DNA of 64,000 nt from Sophora flavescens (GCA_030762895.1 JAUPTC010000245.1:1-64000), one strand, 5' to 3'; positions 9,627 through 21,934 are shown, numbered from the stretch's first letter. The notes: generated by a model from the letters alone, not told the origin. Numbers and translations: made by a program.

Positions 9627-10198
9627 AGTGGTATCAAAGCTTAGGCTTTGGTTGAATTTTTTGAGTTTTTGTTCTTCATCTTCTATCTTTCTTCTTTTCT
9701 TCTTTTGAACCCAAAACACCAAAAAAAAAAAAAACATTACACTTTGATTCTATTTGTGAAGGGAAAATTCCGTGGTTGTTGTTCTTGCTAAAAAAAATCA
9801 AGTTTACAAGTGTGATTCTCTTCTTCAAAGTTTGAAAAAAAAATTGTGCATAAATTATAAGAAAAAAATATTGTGCATGAAATCTTGAAAAAAAAAAAAA
9901 GAGGAAGTGAAAAGGCTATTTGAGCAAGTTGTGCTCTTGAAAAAAAAAATTCCCTTCTTCCTTTGTTCTTATTTCCCATAGCTTTGCTTTTCTAGCCAAA
10001 ATTTTATTCCCTTATTTTTTGATAAGTTTTGTGATTTTTGTTACTTGATTTTTGGATTTTTGTGTGGATTGTGTTTGACTCCTCTAAGGCCTAAAAGAGA
10101 ACAATTGAGAGGAAAAAGGCAAGAGTTAAAATTACATCTTGTGTGTGGAAAAAGCCAATTGAGTGAAATACATTTGTGTGCACAAGTGAGGGAGTGTA
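9627..10198 (+). other. B primer site and A-rich leader (unit 2; same in units 3-7)
   Basis: TGGTATCAAAGC at 9629-9640 matches the initiator tRNA-Met complement with one mismatch. Units 3-5 have it at 12979, 16325 and 19669. Units 6 and 7 have TGGTATCAAGGC (23015, 28559). The leader has several A8-A14 runs that vary in length between units. It ends just before the gag frame and carries no convincing gene. Confidence 0.75.
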
Positions 10199-10894
10199 GT
10201 GAGGAATTTTATAATTTCTTGTTATCTTTTGATATTGTGTGTCCAAGTGTTGGCAGCCCATGAAGATAGTCCATCATTTTCTCCAAGGTCTTCAACTCTT
10301 CATGCTAGAATGGCTACTCAAATACAAAACCTTCAAAGGCAAATGAGTGCAAATTATGATAGACAACTTGCCATCCTTCAAAACCGAGAAGATAGAATTG
10401 AAAGGGTCAACATCAAAGTTCCTACCTTTCATGGGAGGAATGATCCCGAAGTCTATTTGAAATGGGAGATGAAGATAGAGCAAGTGTTCAATTGCAATAA
10501 TTATAATGAGAAAAAGAAAATGAAGATAGCATCTCTTCAATTTAAGGACTATGCACTTGTTTGGTGGGATCAATTGCAAAAAGAGAGAAGAAGATATGGG
10601 GCGGAGCCTATTGAGACATGGGTTGAGATGAGAAAAATAATGAGGAGAAGATATGCTCCATACCAATACCAAAGAGTTCTTCATAACAAATCAAAGAAGG
10701 AGGGCAACACTTCAACTTCTAAGGAGGCCATGGCTAGTGCTCATGGAAAGAAACCTATGGAAGTATCTCCTAATTTGAGAGAAAATGAAAAAAAGAGTGA
10801 AAAAAGTGAAAATAAGAGTGATGAAAATGTGAAAAAGAATCAAGAGAAAAAATGTGAAAAATATGAGAGTATGGAAAAGAGTGAGAGACAATAA
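10199..10894 (+). CDS. gag: B unit 2 gag (231 codons, C-terminally truncated domain)
   Basis: This is the best preserved gag of the array, together with unit 5. The frame opens at ATG 10199, but the likely ancestral start has been lost: element D has ATGGCCAACAATGAAG where B has TTGGCAGCCCATGAAG. Translation could start at 10199 or 10310 (MATQIQ). The gag core (YLKWEMKIEQVF, VWWDQLQKERRRYG, ETWVEMRKIM) lies at about residues 87-160. It is followed by a Lys/Glu/Ser-rich tail instead of the rest of gag. A TAA at 10892-10894 ends the frame, and ORF2 follows in the same frame 27 bp later. It would act in particle assembly if functional; the missing half makes that doubtful. Confidence 0.7.
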   Translation: MRNFIISCYLLILCVQVLAAHEDSPSFSPRSSTLHARMATQIQNLQRQMSANYDRQLAILQNREDRIERVNIKVPTFHGRNDPEVYLKWEMKIEQVFNCNNYNEKKKMKIASLQFKDYALVWWDQLQKERRRYGAEPIETWVEMRKIMRRRYAPYQYQRVLHNKSKKEGNTSTSKEAMASAHGKKPMEVSPNLRENEKKSEKSENKSDENVKKNQEKKCEKYESMEKSERQ

Positions 10895-10921
10895 AAAGAT
10901 GAGAACAAAACAAAAAGTGAG

Positions 10922-11897
10922 GTGGAAAAAGTAAATGCTTGTTTTGATGTTTTTCCTAACTCTTTGCCTACTTGTGTTGATTCTCTTTTGAAGGAAATCG
11001 AAGATGTTCCTCCAATGGAAGCTTGCAAGACAACCGATGTAATTGAAGAGCTAATCCCAAGGGAAGTACCCCATGGTTTGGGAACTTGCATGGTTTCCCA
11101 AAAGCATGGATATCTTAAGACAAAATTTGGTAATATGCTTGGTAAATTGCATGGGTCTTGTTATTCTTCTACATTTGATAGGAATGAAAACCTTCTTGAT
11201 GAATTGCATGACTCTTATAATCTTCCTAAGATTGATTTGAGAATTATGAACCAAGACTTGAATGAATTCCTTGATAAATGTGTTGTGCTTTCTAATGTTC
11301 GTTTGATTTATCACAACAATTTTGAGGAATGTGTTGGATTACTTAGAGAAAGTTTGTTTGCCAACTTGCTCACATACTCTTTTGATCAAAATAAAGTTAG
11401 CATTTTGAGGTTTATTATGAGCTCTAAAGGTTTGCATGTGACAATAATTGACGGGTTAACTACTATTCCCCTTCTTACTCTACCCACTCTTGCAAATTCT
11501 TTTAAGCTTTCATATGATGATCCTAATGTGTTTGAGAGGATTGTCTTGTTTGAAAAAGAACCATCTCATGTTTGTAATAAGGAGAATGTCCATGAGGCTC
11601 AACTTTCTTGGGAGCCTTTAAAAAAGAGAAAGTACATTTTCGTTTATGACTATGTTCAAGCCAATAAAGGTAAACTTGAAAGTAGATTTTCACAAGAGGT
11701 ATAATTTTCTGCTTGATCTTATAATTCATTACCTTTGCTATGAATGTGTTAGGATTGTACAAGATAGGAATGTGTTACACCTACTTGCTACATTTGATGG
11801 TTTCTATCAATTTCCATTTGATCCCGGAGGATGGGTGTGTGTACATAAAAAGAATAAAAGGTTTCCCAATAAAAGGAAATCAAAGGTCCACCCTTGA
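10922..11897 (+). pseudogene. B unit 2 ORF2, frameshifted
   Basis: Same content as unit 1 ORF2. One extra A in the run near 11620-11626 changes LKRESTFSF to LKKRKYIF, and the frame ends at 11704. The original frame resumes at about 11646 and runs to 11897 with the integrase C-terminal relic FDPGGWVCVHKK. Confidence 0.75.
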
Positions 11898-12040
11898 AGA
11901 GATGGGCTATTGCAAGTTGTAGGGAAAATAAATAAAAATGCCTTTGATATTGACTTATCTTCCTGGCATCTATGCCTTTCATTTGATGTAGGGATTGAAG
12001 TAATAAATTCGAGGACGAATTCTCTTAAAGAAGGAGGGTA

Positions 12041-12976
12041 TGATAGAGGCCAAGGGGGGGCAAGTCAACTTTGCAACAAGAATGATATAGCTCAATAACG
12101 ATCATGGATCAAGATGCCATTCAAGGACTTGGTGGGCTCATGACAAGAGCTAGGACCAAAAAGGCCCAAGAAGCTCTAAATCAAATGGTGGCTCTTTTAA
12201 TGGACGCAAGCCCAAGTACAAGTGCAAGTAATGAAGACAATGAGCCCAAGTTAATTACTTTGCTCATCCAAGCCCAAGAAGCATGAAGAGGGCGTGCAAG
12301 TCCATTTTTCTTTTATTTTCAATAAGTGTAATGGTCGGTGTGTTTAGGCCCAATTCATCGGTGATATTTTTGGGTCAAGTCCACTACTTACCATGATGTA
12401 CACAAGTCTATTAGAGAGTCTTAGGGAGGGAATCTCCGGCTTACATGCCAAAAGAAACTCCTCATTAGTGTGCATAAAATTGTATTGATTATGGGGGGTT
12501 GCACTTTTAATGTGAGAAACAAGTGTAACCACCACATAATTAGGGGGATAAAGAGTCAAGATGAGGGATTTTAGGCCAATTAACGCATGATTATGGTGGC
12601 TGAGTCAAGTGGGATTTATTGGGTGTTTTAATGCCATGATTAGGTGAGTTACACACTTCTATATGTATGAGGCCTAAAACACATGAAATGATAACTTGGA
12701 TGTTGAATTTGCATTGAAATCCATTTGTGAGACTTTGTTCTCTTTGGTTCTTGGTTGGGCCAACTATTGTTCTTATCAAGAATCCAAGATTCTTGTGGCG
12801 AACTTCCTTGGCTTATCAAACTCTTTGTTTGTGGCGCCATACCATCTCTAATCCTCACCCATTTTCATATTTTCTTCCTTTTATGTTACAACACAATTTT
12901 GACTTGGTTTTGTAACTTGTTAAGAATTCAACCAAATAGATCATTCCAAAGGCAACCTTCCATTTGGTTGTCATCA
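12041..12976 (+). repeat. B LTR 2 (936 bp)
   Basis: TGATAGAGGCC to GTTGTCATCA. Almost identical to LTR 1 by eye. It has CGGTGATATT where LTRs 1, 4, 5 and 6 have CAGTGATATT. The primer site is at 12979. Confidence 0.92.
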
Positions 12977-13544
12977 AGTGGTATCAAAGCTTAGGCTTTG
13001 GTTGAATTTTTTGAGTTTTTGTTCTTCATCTTCTATCTTTCTTCTTTTCTTCTTTTGAACCCAAAACACCAAAAAAAAAAAAACATTACACTTTGATTCT
13101 ATTTGTGAAGGGAAAATTCCGTGGTTGTTGTTCTTGCTAAAAAAAATCAAGTTTACAAGTGTGATTCTCTTCTTCAAAGTTTGAAAAAAAAATTGTGCAT
13201 AAATTATAAGAAAAAAAAATTGTGCATGAAATCTTGAAAAAAAAAAAAAGGAAGTGAAAAGGCTATTTGAGCAAGTTGTGCTCTTGAAAAAAAAATTCCC
13301 TTCTTCCTTTGTTCTTATTTCCCATAGCTTTGCTTTTCTAGCCAAAATTTTATTCCCTTATTTTTTGATAAGTTTTGTGATTTTTGTTACTTGATTTTTG
13401 GATTTTTGTGTGGATTGTGTTTGACTCCTCTAAGGCCTAAAAGAGAACAATTGAGAGGAAAAAGGCAAGAGTTAAAATTACATCTTGTGTGTGGAAAAAG
13501 CCAATTGAGTGAAATACATTTGTGTGCACAAGTGAGGGAGTGTA

Positions 13545-14153
13545 GTGAGGAATTTTATAATTTCTTGTTATCTTTTGATATTGTGTGTCCAAGTGTTGGC
13601 AGCCCATGAAGATAGTCCATCATTTTCTCCAAGGTCTTCAACTCTTCATGCTAGAATGGCTACTCAAATACAAAACCTTCAAAGGCAAATGAGTGCAAAT
13701 TATGATAGACAACTTGCCATCCTTCAAAACCGAGAAGATAGAATTGAAAGGGTCAACATCAAAGTTCCTACCTTTCATGGGAGGAATGATCCCGAAGTCT
13801 ATTTGAAATGGGAGATGAAGATAGAGCAAGTGTTCAATTGCAATAATTATAATGAGAAAAAGAAAATGAAGATAGCATCTCTTCAATTTAAGGACTATGC
13901 ACTTGTTTGGTGGGATCAATTGCAAAAAGAGAGAAGAAGATATGGGGCGGAGCCTATTGAGACATGGGTTGAGATGAGAAAAATAATGAGGAGAAGATAT
14001 GCTCCATACCAATACCAAAGAGTTCTTCATAACAAATCAAAGAAGGAGGGCAACACTTCAACTTCTAAGGAGGCCATGGCTAGTGCTCATGGAAAGAAAC
14101 CTATGGAAGTATCTCCTAATTTGAGAGAAAATGAAAAAAAGAGTGAAAATTAG
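13545..14153 (+). pseudogene. gag: B unit 3 gag, truncated
   Basis: It matches unit 2 gag through the core domain, but AAAATTAGTG replaces AAAAAAGTG near 14146-14155. That creates an early TAG, so the frame ends at 202 codons. The downstream Lys/Glu-rich tail is still present as DNA. Confidence 0.78.
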
Positions 14154-14268
14154 TGAAAATAAGAGTGATGAAAATGTGAAAAAGAATCAAGAGAAAAAAT
14201 GTGAAAAATATGAGAGTATGGAAAAGAGTGAGAGACAATAAAAAGATGAGAACAAAACAAAAAGTGAG

Positions 14269-15243
14269 GTGGAAAAAGTAAATGCTTGTTTTGATGTTTT
14301 TCCTAACTCTTTGCCTACTTGTGTTGATTCTCTTTTGAAGGAAATCGAAGATGTTCCTCCAATGGAAGCTTGCAAGACAACCGATGTAATTGAAGAGCTA
14401 ATCCCAAGGGAAGTACCCCATGGTTTGGGAACTTGCATGGTTTCCCAAAAGCATGGATATCTTAAGACAAAATTTGGTAATATGCTTGGTAAATTGCATG
14501 GGTCTTGTTATTCTTCTACATTTGATAGGAATGAAAACCTTCTTGATGAATTGCATGACTCTTATAATCTTCCTAAGATTGATTTGAGAATTATGAACCA
14601 AGACTTGAATGAATTCCTTGATAAATGTGTTGTGCTTTCTAATGTTCGTTTGATTTATCACAACAATTTTGAGGAATGTGTTGGATTACTTAGAGAAAGT
14701 TTGTTTGCCAACTTGCTCACATACTCTTTTGATCAAAATAAAGTTATCATTTTGAGGTTTATTATGAGCTCTAAAGGTTTGCATGTGACAATAATTGACG
14801 GGTTAACTACTATTCCCCTTGTTACTCTACCCACTCTTGCAAATTCTTTTAAGCTTTCATATGATGATCCTAATGTGTTTGAGAGGATTGTCTTGTTTGA
14901 AAAAGAACCATCTCATGTTTGTAATAAGGAGAATGTCCATGAGGCTCAACTTTCTTGGGAGCCTTTAAAAAGAGAAAGTACATTTTCGTTTATGACTATG
15001 TTCAAGCCAATAAAGGTAAACTTGAAAGTAGATTTTCACAAGAGGTATAATTTTCTGCTTGATCTTATAATTCATTACCTTTGCTATGAATGTGTTAGGA
15101 TTGTACAAGATAGGAATGTGTTACACCTACTTGCTACATTTGATGGTTTCTATCAATTTCCATTTGATCCCGGAGGATGGGTGTGTGTACATAAAAAGAA
15201 TAAAAGGTTTCCCAATAAAAGGAAATCAAAGGTCCACCCTTGA
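14269..15243 (+). CDS. B unit 3 ORF2 (pol relic)
   Basis: Open over 324 codons and ending at the same TGA as unit 1. Diagnostic variants are KVIILRF and IPLVTLP, shared only with unit 4; units 1, 2, 6 and 7 read KVSILRF and IPLLTLP. Two relics are recognised (PREVPHG linker and FDPGGWVCVH integrase end); the rest is unrecognised. Confidence 0.5.
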   Translation: MEKVNACFDVFPNSLPTCVDSLLKEIEDVPPMEACKTTDVIEELIPREVPHGLGTCMVSQKHGYLKTKFGNMLGKLHGSCYSSTFDRNENLLDELHDSYNLPKIDLRIMNQDLNEFLDKCVVLSNVRLIYHNNFEECVGLLRESLFANLLTYSFDQNKVIILRFIMSSKGLHVTIIDGLTTIPLVTLPTLANSFKLSYDDPNVFERIVLFEKEPSHVCNKENVHEAQLSWEPLKRESTFSFMTMFKPIKVNLKVDFHKRYNFLLDLIIHYLCYECVRIVQDRNVLHLLATFDGFYQFPFDPGGWVCVHKKNKRFPNKRKSKVHP

Positions 15244-15386
15244 AGAGATGGGCTATTGCAAGTTGTAGGGAAAATAAATAAAAATGCCTTTGATATTGAC
15301 TTATCTTCCTGGCATCTATGCCTTTCATTTGATGTAGGGATTGAAGTAATAAATTCGAGGACGAATTCTCTTAAAGAAGGAGGGTA

Positions 15387-16322
15387 TGATAGAGGCCAAG
15401 GGGGGCAAGTCAACTTTGCAACAAGAATGATATAGCTCAATAACGATCATGGATCAAGATGCCATTCAAGGACTTGGTGGGCTCATGACAAGAGCTAGGA
15501 CCAAAAAGGCCCAAGAAGCTCTAAATCAAATGGTGGCTCTTTTAATGGACGCAAGCCCAAGTACAAGTGCAAGTAATGAAGACAATGAGCCCAAGTTAAT
15601 TACTTTGCTCATCCAAGCCCAAGAAGCATGAAGAGGGCGTGCAAGTCCATTTTTCTTTTATTTTCAATAAGTGTAATGGTGTCGGTGTGTTTAGGCCCAA
15701 TTCATCGGTGATATTTTTGGGTCAAGTCCACTACTTACCATGATGTACACAAGTCTATTAGAGAGTCTTAGGGAGGGAATCTCTGGCTTACATGCCAAAA
15801 GAAACTCCTCATTAGTGTGCATAAAATTGTATTGATTATGGGGGGTTGCACTTTTAATGTGAGAAACAAGTGTAACCACCACATAATTTGGGGATAAAGA
15901 GTCAAGATGAGGGATTTTAGGCCAATTAACGCATGATTATGGTGGCTGAGTCAAGTGGGATTTATTGGGTGTTTTAATGCCATGATTAGGTGAGTTACAC
16001 ACTTCTATATGTATGAGGCCTAAAACACATGAAATGATAACTTGGATGTTGAATTTGCATTGAAATCCATTTGTGAGACTTTGTTCTCTTTGGTTCTTGG
16101 TTGGGCCAACTATTGTTCTTATCAAGAATCCAAGATTCTTGTGGCGAACTTCCTTGGCTTATCAAACTCTTTGTTTGTGGCGCCATACCATCTCTAATCC
16201 TCACCCATTTTCATATTTTCTTCCTTTTATGTTACAACACAATTTTGACTTGGTTTTGTAACTTGTTAAGAATTCAACCAAATAGATCATTCCAAAGGCA
16301 ACCTTCCATTTGGTTGTCATCA
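15387..16322 (+). repeat. B LTR 3 (936 bp)
   Basis: TGATAGAGGCC to GTTGTCATCA. The G run near the start is one base shorter than in LTRs 1, 2 and 4 (also in LTR 5), and there is a small insertion at ATGGTGTCGG. Primer site at 16325. Confidence 0.92.
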
Positions 16323-16892
16323 AGTGGTATCAAAGCTTAGGCTTTGGTTGAATTTTTTGAGTTTTTGTTCTTCATCTTCTATCTTTCTTCTTTTCTTCTT
16401 TTGAACCCAAAACACCAAAAAAAAAAAAACATTACACTTTGATTCTATTTGTGAAGGGAAAATTCCGTGGTTGTTGTTCTTGCTAAAAAAAATCAAGTTT
16501 ACAAGTGTGATTCTCTTCTTCAAAGTTTGAAAAAAAAATTGTGCATAAATTATAAGAAAAAAAAATTGTGCATGAAATCTTGAAAAAAAAAAAAAAGGAA
16601 GTGAAAAGGCTATTTGAGCAAGTTGTGCTCTTGAAAAAAAAAATTCCCTTCTTCCTTTGTTCTTATTTCCCATAGCTTTGCTTTTCTAGCCAAAATTTTA
16701 TTCCCTTATTTTTTGATAAGTTTTGTGATTTTTGTTACTTGATTTTTGGATTTTTGTGTGGATTGTGTTTGACTCCTCTAAGGCCTAAAAGAGAACAATT
16801 GAGAGGAAAAAGGCAAGAGTTAAAATTACATCTTGTGTGTGGAAAAAGCCAATTGAGTGAAATACATTTGTGTGCACAAGTGAGGGAGTGTA

Positions 16893-17587
16893 GTGAGGAA
16901 TTTTATAATTTCTTGTTATCTTTTGATATTGTGTGTCCAAGTGTTGGCAGCCCATGAAGATAGTCCATCATTTTCTCCAAGGTCTTCAACTCTTCATGCT
17001 AGAATGGCTACTCAAATACAAAACCTTCAAAGGCAAATGAGTGCAAATTATGATAGACAACTTGCCATCCTTCAAAACCGAGAAGATAGAATTGAAAGGG
17101 TCAACATCAAAGTTCCTACCTTTCATGGGAGGAATGATCCCAAGTCTATTTGAAATGGGAGATGAAGATAGAGCAAGTGTTCAATTGCAATAATTATAAT
17201 GAGAAAAAGAAAATGAAGATAGCATCTCTTCAATTTAAGGACTATGCACTTGTTTGGTGGGATCAATTGCAAAAAGAGAGAAGAAGATATGGGGCGGAGC
17301 CTATTGAGACATGGGTTGAGATGAGAAAAATAATGAGGAGAAGATATGCTCCATACCAATACCAAAGAGTTCTTCATAACAAATCAAAGAAGGAGGGCAA
17401 CACTTCAACTTCTAAGGAGGCCATGGCTAGTGCTCATGGAAAGAAACCTATGGAAGTATCTCCTAATTTGAGAGAAAATGAAAAAAAGAGTGAAAAAAGT
17501 GAAAATAAGAGTGATGAAAATGTGAAAAAGAATCAAGAGAAAAAATGTGAAAAATATGAGAGTATGGAAAAGAGTGAGAGACAATAA
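16893..17587 (+). pseudogene. gag: B unit 4 gag, frameshifted
   Basis: A one-base deletion (GATCCCAAGTC for GATCCCGAAGTC) near 17140 ends the first part at 17153. The correct frame continues from 17150 to 17587 with the gag core and the charged tail. Confidence 0.8.
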
Positions 17588-17614
17588 AAAGATGAGAACA
17601 AAACAAAAAGTGAG

Positions 17615-18588
17615 GTGGAAAAAGTAAATGCTTGTTTTGATGTTTTTCCTAACTCTTTGCCTACTTGTGTTGATTCTCTTTTGAAGGAAATCGAAGATGT
17701 TCCTCCAATGGAAGCTTGCAAGACAACCGATGTAATTGAAGAGCTAATCCCAAGGAAGTACCCCATGGTTTGGGAACTTGCATGGTTTCCCAAAAGCATG
17801 GATATCTTAAGACAAAATTTGGTAATATGCTTGGTAAATTGCATGGGTCTTGTTATTCTTCTACATTTGATAGGAATGAAAACCTTCTTGATGAATTGCA
17901 TGACTCTTATAATCTTCCTAAGATTGATTTGAGAATTATGAACCAAGACTTGAATGAATTCCTTGATAAATGTGTTGTGCTTTCTAATGTTCGTTTGATT
18001 TATCACAACAATTTTGAGGAATGTGTTGGATTACTTAGAGAAAGTTTGTTTGCCAACTTGCTCACATACTCTTTTGATCAAAATAAAGTTATCATTTTGA
18101 GGTTTATTATGAGCTCTAAAGGTTTGCATGTGACAATAATTGACGGGTTAACTACTATTCCCCTTGTTACTCTACCCACTCTTGCAAATTCTTTTAAGCT
18201 TTCATATGATGATCCTAATGTGTTTGAGAGGATTGTCTTGTTTGAAAAAGAACCATCTCATGTTTGTAATAAGGAGAATGTCCATGAGGCTCAACTTTCT
18301 TGGGAGCCTTTAAAAAGAGAAAGTACATTTTCGTTTATGACTATGTTCAAGCCAATAAAGGTAAACTTGAAAGTAGATTTTCACAAGAGGTATAATTTTC
18401 TGCTTGATCTTATAATTCATTACCTTTGCTATGAATGTGTTAGGATTGTACAAGATAGGAATGTGTTACACCTACTTGCTACATTTGATGGTTTCTATCA
18501 ATTTCCATTTGATCCCGGAGGATGGGTGTGTGTACATAAAAAGAATAAAAGGTTTCCCAATAAAAGGAAATCAAAGGTCCACCCTTGA
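17615..18588 (+). pseudogene. B unit 4 ORF2, frameshifted
   Basis: One G is missing at about 17754 (AAGGAAGTACC for AAGGGAAGTACC), inside the PREVPHG motif. The first part runs out of frame to 17932. The true frame resumes at about 17770 and stays open to 18588. It carries the unit-3-type variants KVIILRF and IPLVTLP. Confidence 0.75.
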
Positions 18589-18731
18589 AGAGATGGGCTA
18601 TTGCAAGTTGTAGGGAAAATAAATAAAAATGCCTTTGATATTGACTTATCTTCCTGGCATCTATGCCTTTCATTTGATGTAGGGATTGAAGTAATAAATT
18701 CGAGGACGAATTCTCTTAAAGAAGGAGGGTA

Positions 18732-19666
18732 TGATAGAGGCCAAGGGGGGGCAAGTCAACTTGGCAACAAGAATGATATAGCTCAATAACGATCATGGAT
18801 CAAGATGCCATTCAAGGACTTGGTGGGCTCATGACAAGAGCTAGGACCAAAAAGGCCCAAGAAGCTCTAAATCAAATGGTGGCTCTTTTAATGGACGCAA
18901 GCCCAAGTACAAGTGCAAGTAATGAAGACAATGAGCCCAAGTTAATTACTTTGCTCATCCAAGCCCAAGAAGCATGAAGAGGGCGTGCAAGTCCATTTTT
19001 CTTTTATTTTCAATAAGTGTAATGGTCGGTGTGTTTAGGCCCAATTCATCAGTGATATTTTTGGGTCAAGTCCACTACTTACCATGATGTACACAAGTCT
19101 ATTAGAGAGTCTTAGGGAGGGAATCTCTGGCTTACATGCCAAAAGAAACTCCTCATTAGTGTGCATAAAATTGTATTGATTATGGGGGGTTGCACTTTTA
19201 ATGTGAGAAACAAGTGTAACCACCACATAATTAGGGGATAAAGAGTCAAGATGAGGGATTTTAGGCCAATTAACGCATGATTATGGTGGCTGAGTCAAGT
19301 GGGATTTATTGGGTGTTTTAATGCCATGATTAGGTGAGTTACACACTTCTATATGTATGAGGCCTAAAACACATGAAATGATAACTTGGATGTTGAATTT
19401 GCATTGAAATCCATTTGTGAGACTTTGTTCTCTTTGGTTCTTGGTTGGGCCAACTATTGTTCTTATCAAGAATCCAAGATTCTTGTGGCGAACTTCCTTG
19501 GCTTATCAAACTCTTTGTTTGTGGCGCCATACCATCTCTAATCCTCACCCATTTTCATATTTTCTTCCTTTTATGTTACAACACAATTTTGACTTGGTTT
19601 TGTAACTTGTTAAGAATTCAACCAAATAGATCATTCCAAAGGCAACCTTCCATTTGGTTGTCATCA
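18732..19666 (+). repeat. B LTR 4 (935 bp)
   Basis: TGATAGAGGCC to GTTGTCATCA. It has CTTGGCAACAAG where the other units have CTTTGCAACAAG. Primer site at 19669; the following leader differs slightly (extended A run, AATTTTGAAT). Confidence 0.92.
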
Positions 19667-20236
19667 AGTGGTATCAAAGCTTAGGCTTTGGTTGAATTTT
19701 TTGAGTTTTTGTTCTTCATCTTCTATCTTTCTTCTTTTCTTCTTTTGAACCCAAAACACCAAAAAAAAAAAAAACATTACACTTTGATTCTATTTGTGAA
19801 GGGAAAATTCCGTGGTTGTTGTTCTTGCTAAAAAAAAAACAAGTTTACAAGTGTGATTCTCTTCTTCAAAGTTTGAAAAAAATTTTGAATAAATTATAAT
19901 AAAAAAAATTTGTGCATGAAATCTTGAAAAAAAAAAAAAAGGAAGTGAAAAGGCTATTTGAGCAAGTTGTGCTCTTGAAAAAAAAATTCCCTTCTTCCTT
20001 TGTTCTTATTTCCCATAGCTTTGCTTTTCTAGCCAAAATTTTATTCCCTTATTTTTGATAAGTTTTGTGATTTTTGTTACTTGATTTTTGGATTTGTGTG
20101 TGGTTTGTGTTTGACTCCTCTAAGGCCTAAAAGAGAACAATTGAGAGGAAAAAGGCAAGAGTTAAAATTACATCTTGTGTGTGGAAAAAGCCAATTGAGT
20201 GAAATACATTTTTGTGTGCACAAGTGAGGGAGTGTA

Positions 20237-20932
20237 GTGAGGAATTTTATAATTTCTTGTTATCTTTTGATATTGTGTGTCCAAGTGTTGGCAGCCCATG
20301 AAGATAGTCCATCATTTTCTCCAAGGTCTTCAACTCTTCATGCTAGAATGGCTACTCAAATACAAAACCTTCAAAGGCAAATGAGTGCAAATTATGATAG
20401 ACAACTTGCCATCCTTCAAAACCGAGAAGATAGAATTGAAAGGGTCAACATCAAAGTTCCTACCTTTCATGGGAGGAATGATCCCGAAGTCTATTTGAAA
20501 TGGGAGATGAAGATAGAGCAAGTGTTCAATTGCAATAATTATAATGAGAAAAAGAAAATGAAGATAGCATCTCTTCAATTTAAGGACTATGCACTTGTTT
20601 GGTGGGATCAATTGCAAAAAGAGAGAAGAAGATATGGGGCGGAGCCTATTGAGACATGGGTTGAGATGAGAAAAATAATGAGGAGAAGATATGCTCCATA
20701 CCAATACCAAAGAGTTCTTCATAACAAATCAAAGAAGGAGGGCAACACTTCAACTTCTAAGGAGGCCATGGCTAGTGCTCATGGAAAGAAACCTATGGAA
20801 GTATCTCCTAATTTGAGAGAAAATGAAAAAAAGAGTGAAAAAAGTGAAAATAAGAGTGATGAAAATGTGAAAAAGAATCAAGAGAAAAAATGTGAAAAAT
20901 ATGAGAGTATGGAAAAGAGTGAGAGACAATAA
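20237..20932 (+). CDS. gag: B unit 5 gag (231 codons)
   Basis: Same as unit 2 gag: gag core followed by a Lys/Glu/Ser-rich tail, ending at the fixed TAA. Together with 20960-21934 this is the only unit in which both frames are undamaged, so it is the best reference copy. The C-terminal half of the gag domain is absent, as in all B units. Confidence 0.7.
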   Translation: MRNFIISCYLLILCVQVLAAHEDSPSFSPRSSTLHARMATQIQNLQRQMSANYDRQLAILQNREDRIERVNIKVPTFHGRNDPEVYLKWEMKIEQVFNCNNYNEKKKMKIASLQFKDYALVWWDQLQKERRRYGAEPIETWVEMRKIMRRRYAPYQYQRVLHNKSKKEGNTSTSKEAMASAHGKKPMEVSPNLRENEKKSEKSENKSDENVKKNQEKKCEKYESMEKSERQ

Positions 20933-20959
20933 AAAGATGAGAACAAAACAAAAAGTGAG

Positions 20960-21934
20960 GTGGAAAAAGTAAATGCTTGTTTTGATGTTTTTCCTAACTC
21001 TTTGCCTACTTGTGTTGATTCTCTTTTGAAGGAAATCGAAGATGTTCCTCCAATGGAAGCTTGCAAGACAACCGATGTAATTGAAGAGCTAATCCCAAGG
21101 GAAGTACCCCATGGTTTGGGAACTTGCATGGTTTCCCAAAAGCATGGATATCTTAAGACAAAATTTGGTAATATGCTTGGTAAATTGCATGGGTCTTGTT
21201 ATTCTTCTACATTTGATAGGAATGAAAACCTTCTTGATGAATTGCATGACTCTTATAATCTTCCTAAGATTGATTTGAGAATTATGAACCAAGACTTGAA
21301 TGAATTCCTTGATAAATGTGTTGTGCTTTCTAATGTTCGTTTGATTTATCACAACAATTTTGAGGAATGTGTTGGATTACTTAGAGAAAGTTTGTTTGCC
21401 AACTTGCTCACATACTCTTTTGATCAAAATAAAGTTATCATTTTGAGGTTTATTATGAGCTCTAAAGGTTTGCATGTGACAATAATTGACGGGTTAACTA
21501 CTATTCCCCTTCTTACTCTACCCACTCTTGCAAATTCTTTTAAGCTTTCATATGATGATCCTAATGTGTTTGAGAGGATTGTCTTGTTTGAAAAAGAACC
21601 ATCTCATGTTTGTAATAAGGAGAATGTCCATGAGGCTCAACTTTCTTGGGAGCCTTTAAAAAGAGAAAGTACATTTTCGTTTATGACTATGTTCAAGCCA
21701 ATAAAGGTAAACTTGAAAGTAGATTTTCACAAGAGGTATAATTTTCTGCTTGATCTTATAATTCATTACCTTTGCTATGAATGTGTTAGGATTGTACAAG
21801 ATAGGAATGTGTTACACCTACTTGCTACATTTGATGGTTTCTATCAATTTCCATTTGATCCCGGAGGATGGGTGTGTGTACATAAAAAGAATAAAAGGTT
21901 TCCCAATAAAAGGAAATCAAAGGTCCACCATTGA
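20960..21934 (+). CDS. B unit 5 ORF2 (pol relic)
   Basis: 324 open codons in the same frame as gag, 27 bp after the gag stop. Variants: KVIILRF with IPLLTLP, a mix of unit-3 and unit-1 types, and KVHH at the end, shared only with unit 6. This mosaic suggests recombination between units. Recognisable parts are the PREVPHG linker and the integrase C-terminal FDPGGWVCVH. Confidence 0.5.
   Translation: MEKVNACFDVFPNSLPTCVDSLLKEIEDVPPMEACKTTDVIEELIPREVPHGLGTCMVSQKHGYLKTKFGNMLGKLHGSCYSSTFDRNENLLDELHDSYNLPKIDLRIMNQDLNEFLDKCVVLSNVRLIYHNNFEECVGLLRESLFANLLTYSFDQNKVIILRFIMSSKGLHVTIIDGLTTIPLLTLPTLANSFKLSYDDPNVFERIVLFEKEPSHVCNKENVHEAQLSWEPLKRESTFSFMTMFKPIKVNLKVDFHKRYNFLLDLIIHYLCYECVRIVQDRNVLHLLATFDGFYQFPFDPGGWVCVHKKNKRFPNKRKSKVHH

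Noticed and set aside
9629..9640. tRNA gene at the primer sites
   Set aside because: Only the 12-16 bases complementary to the tRNA-iMet 3' end are present, with no A or B box or cloverleaf around them.
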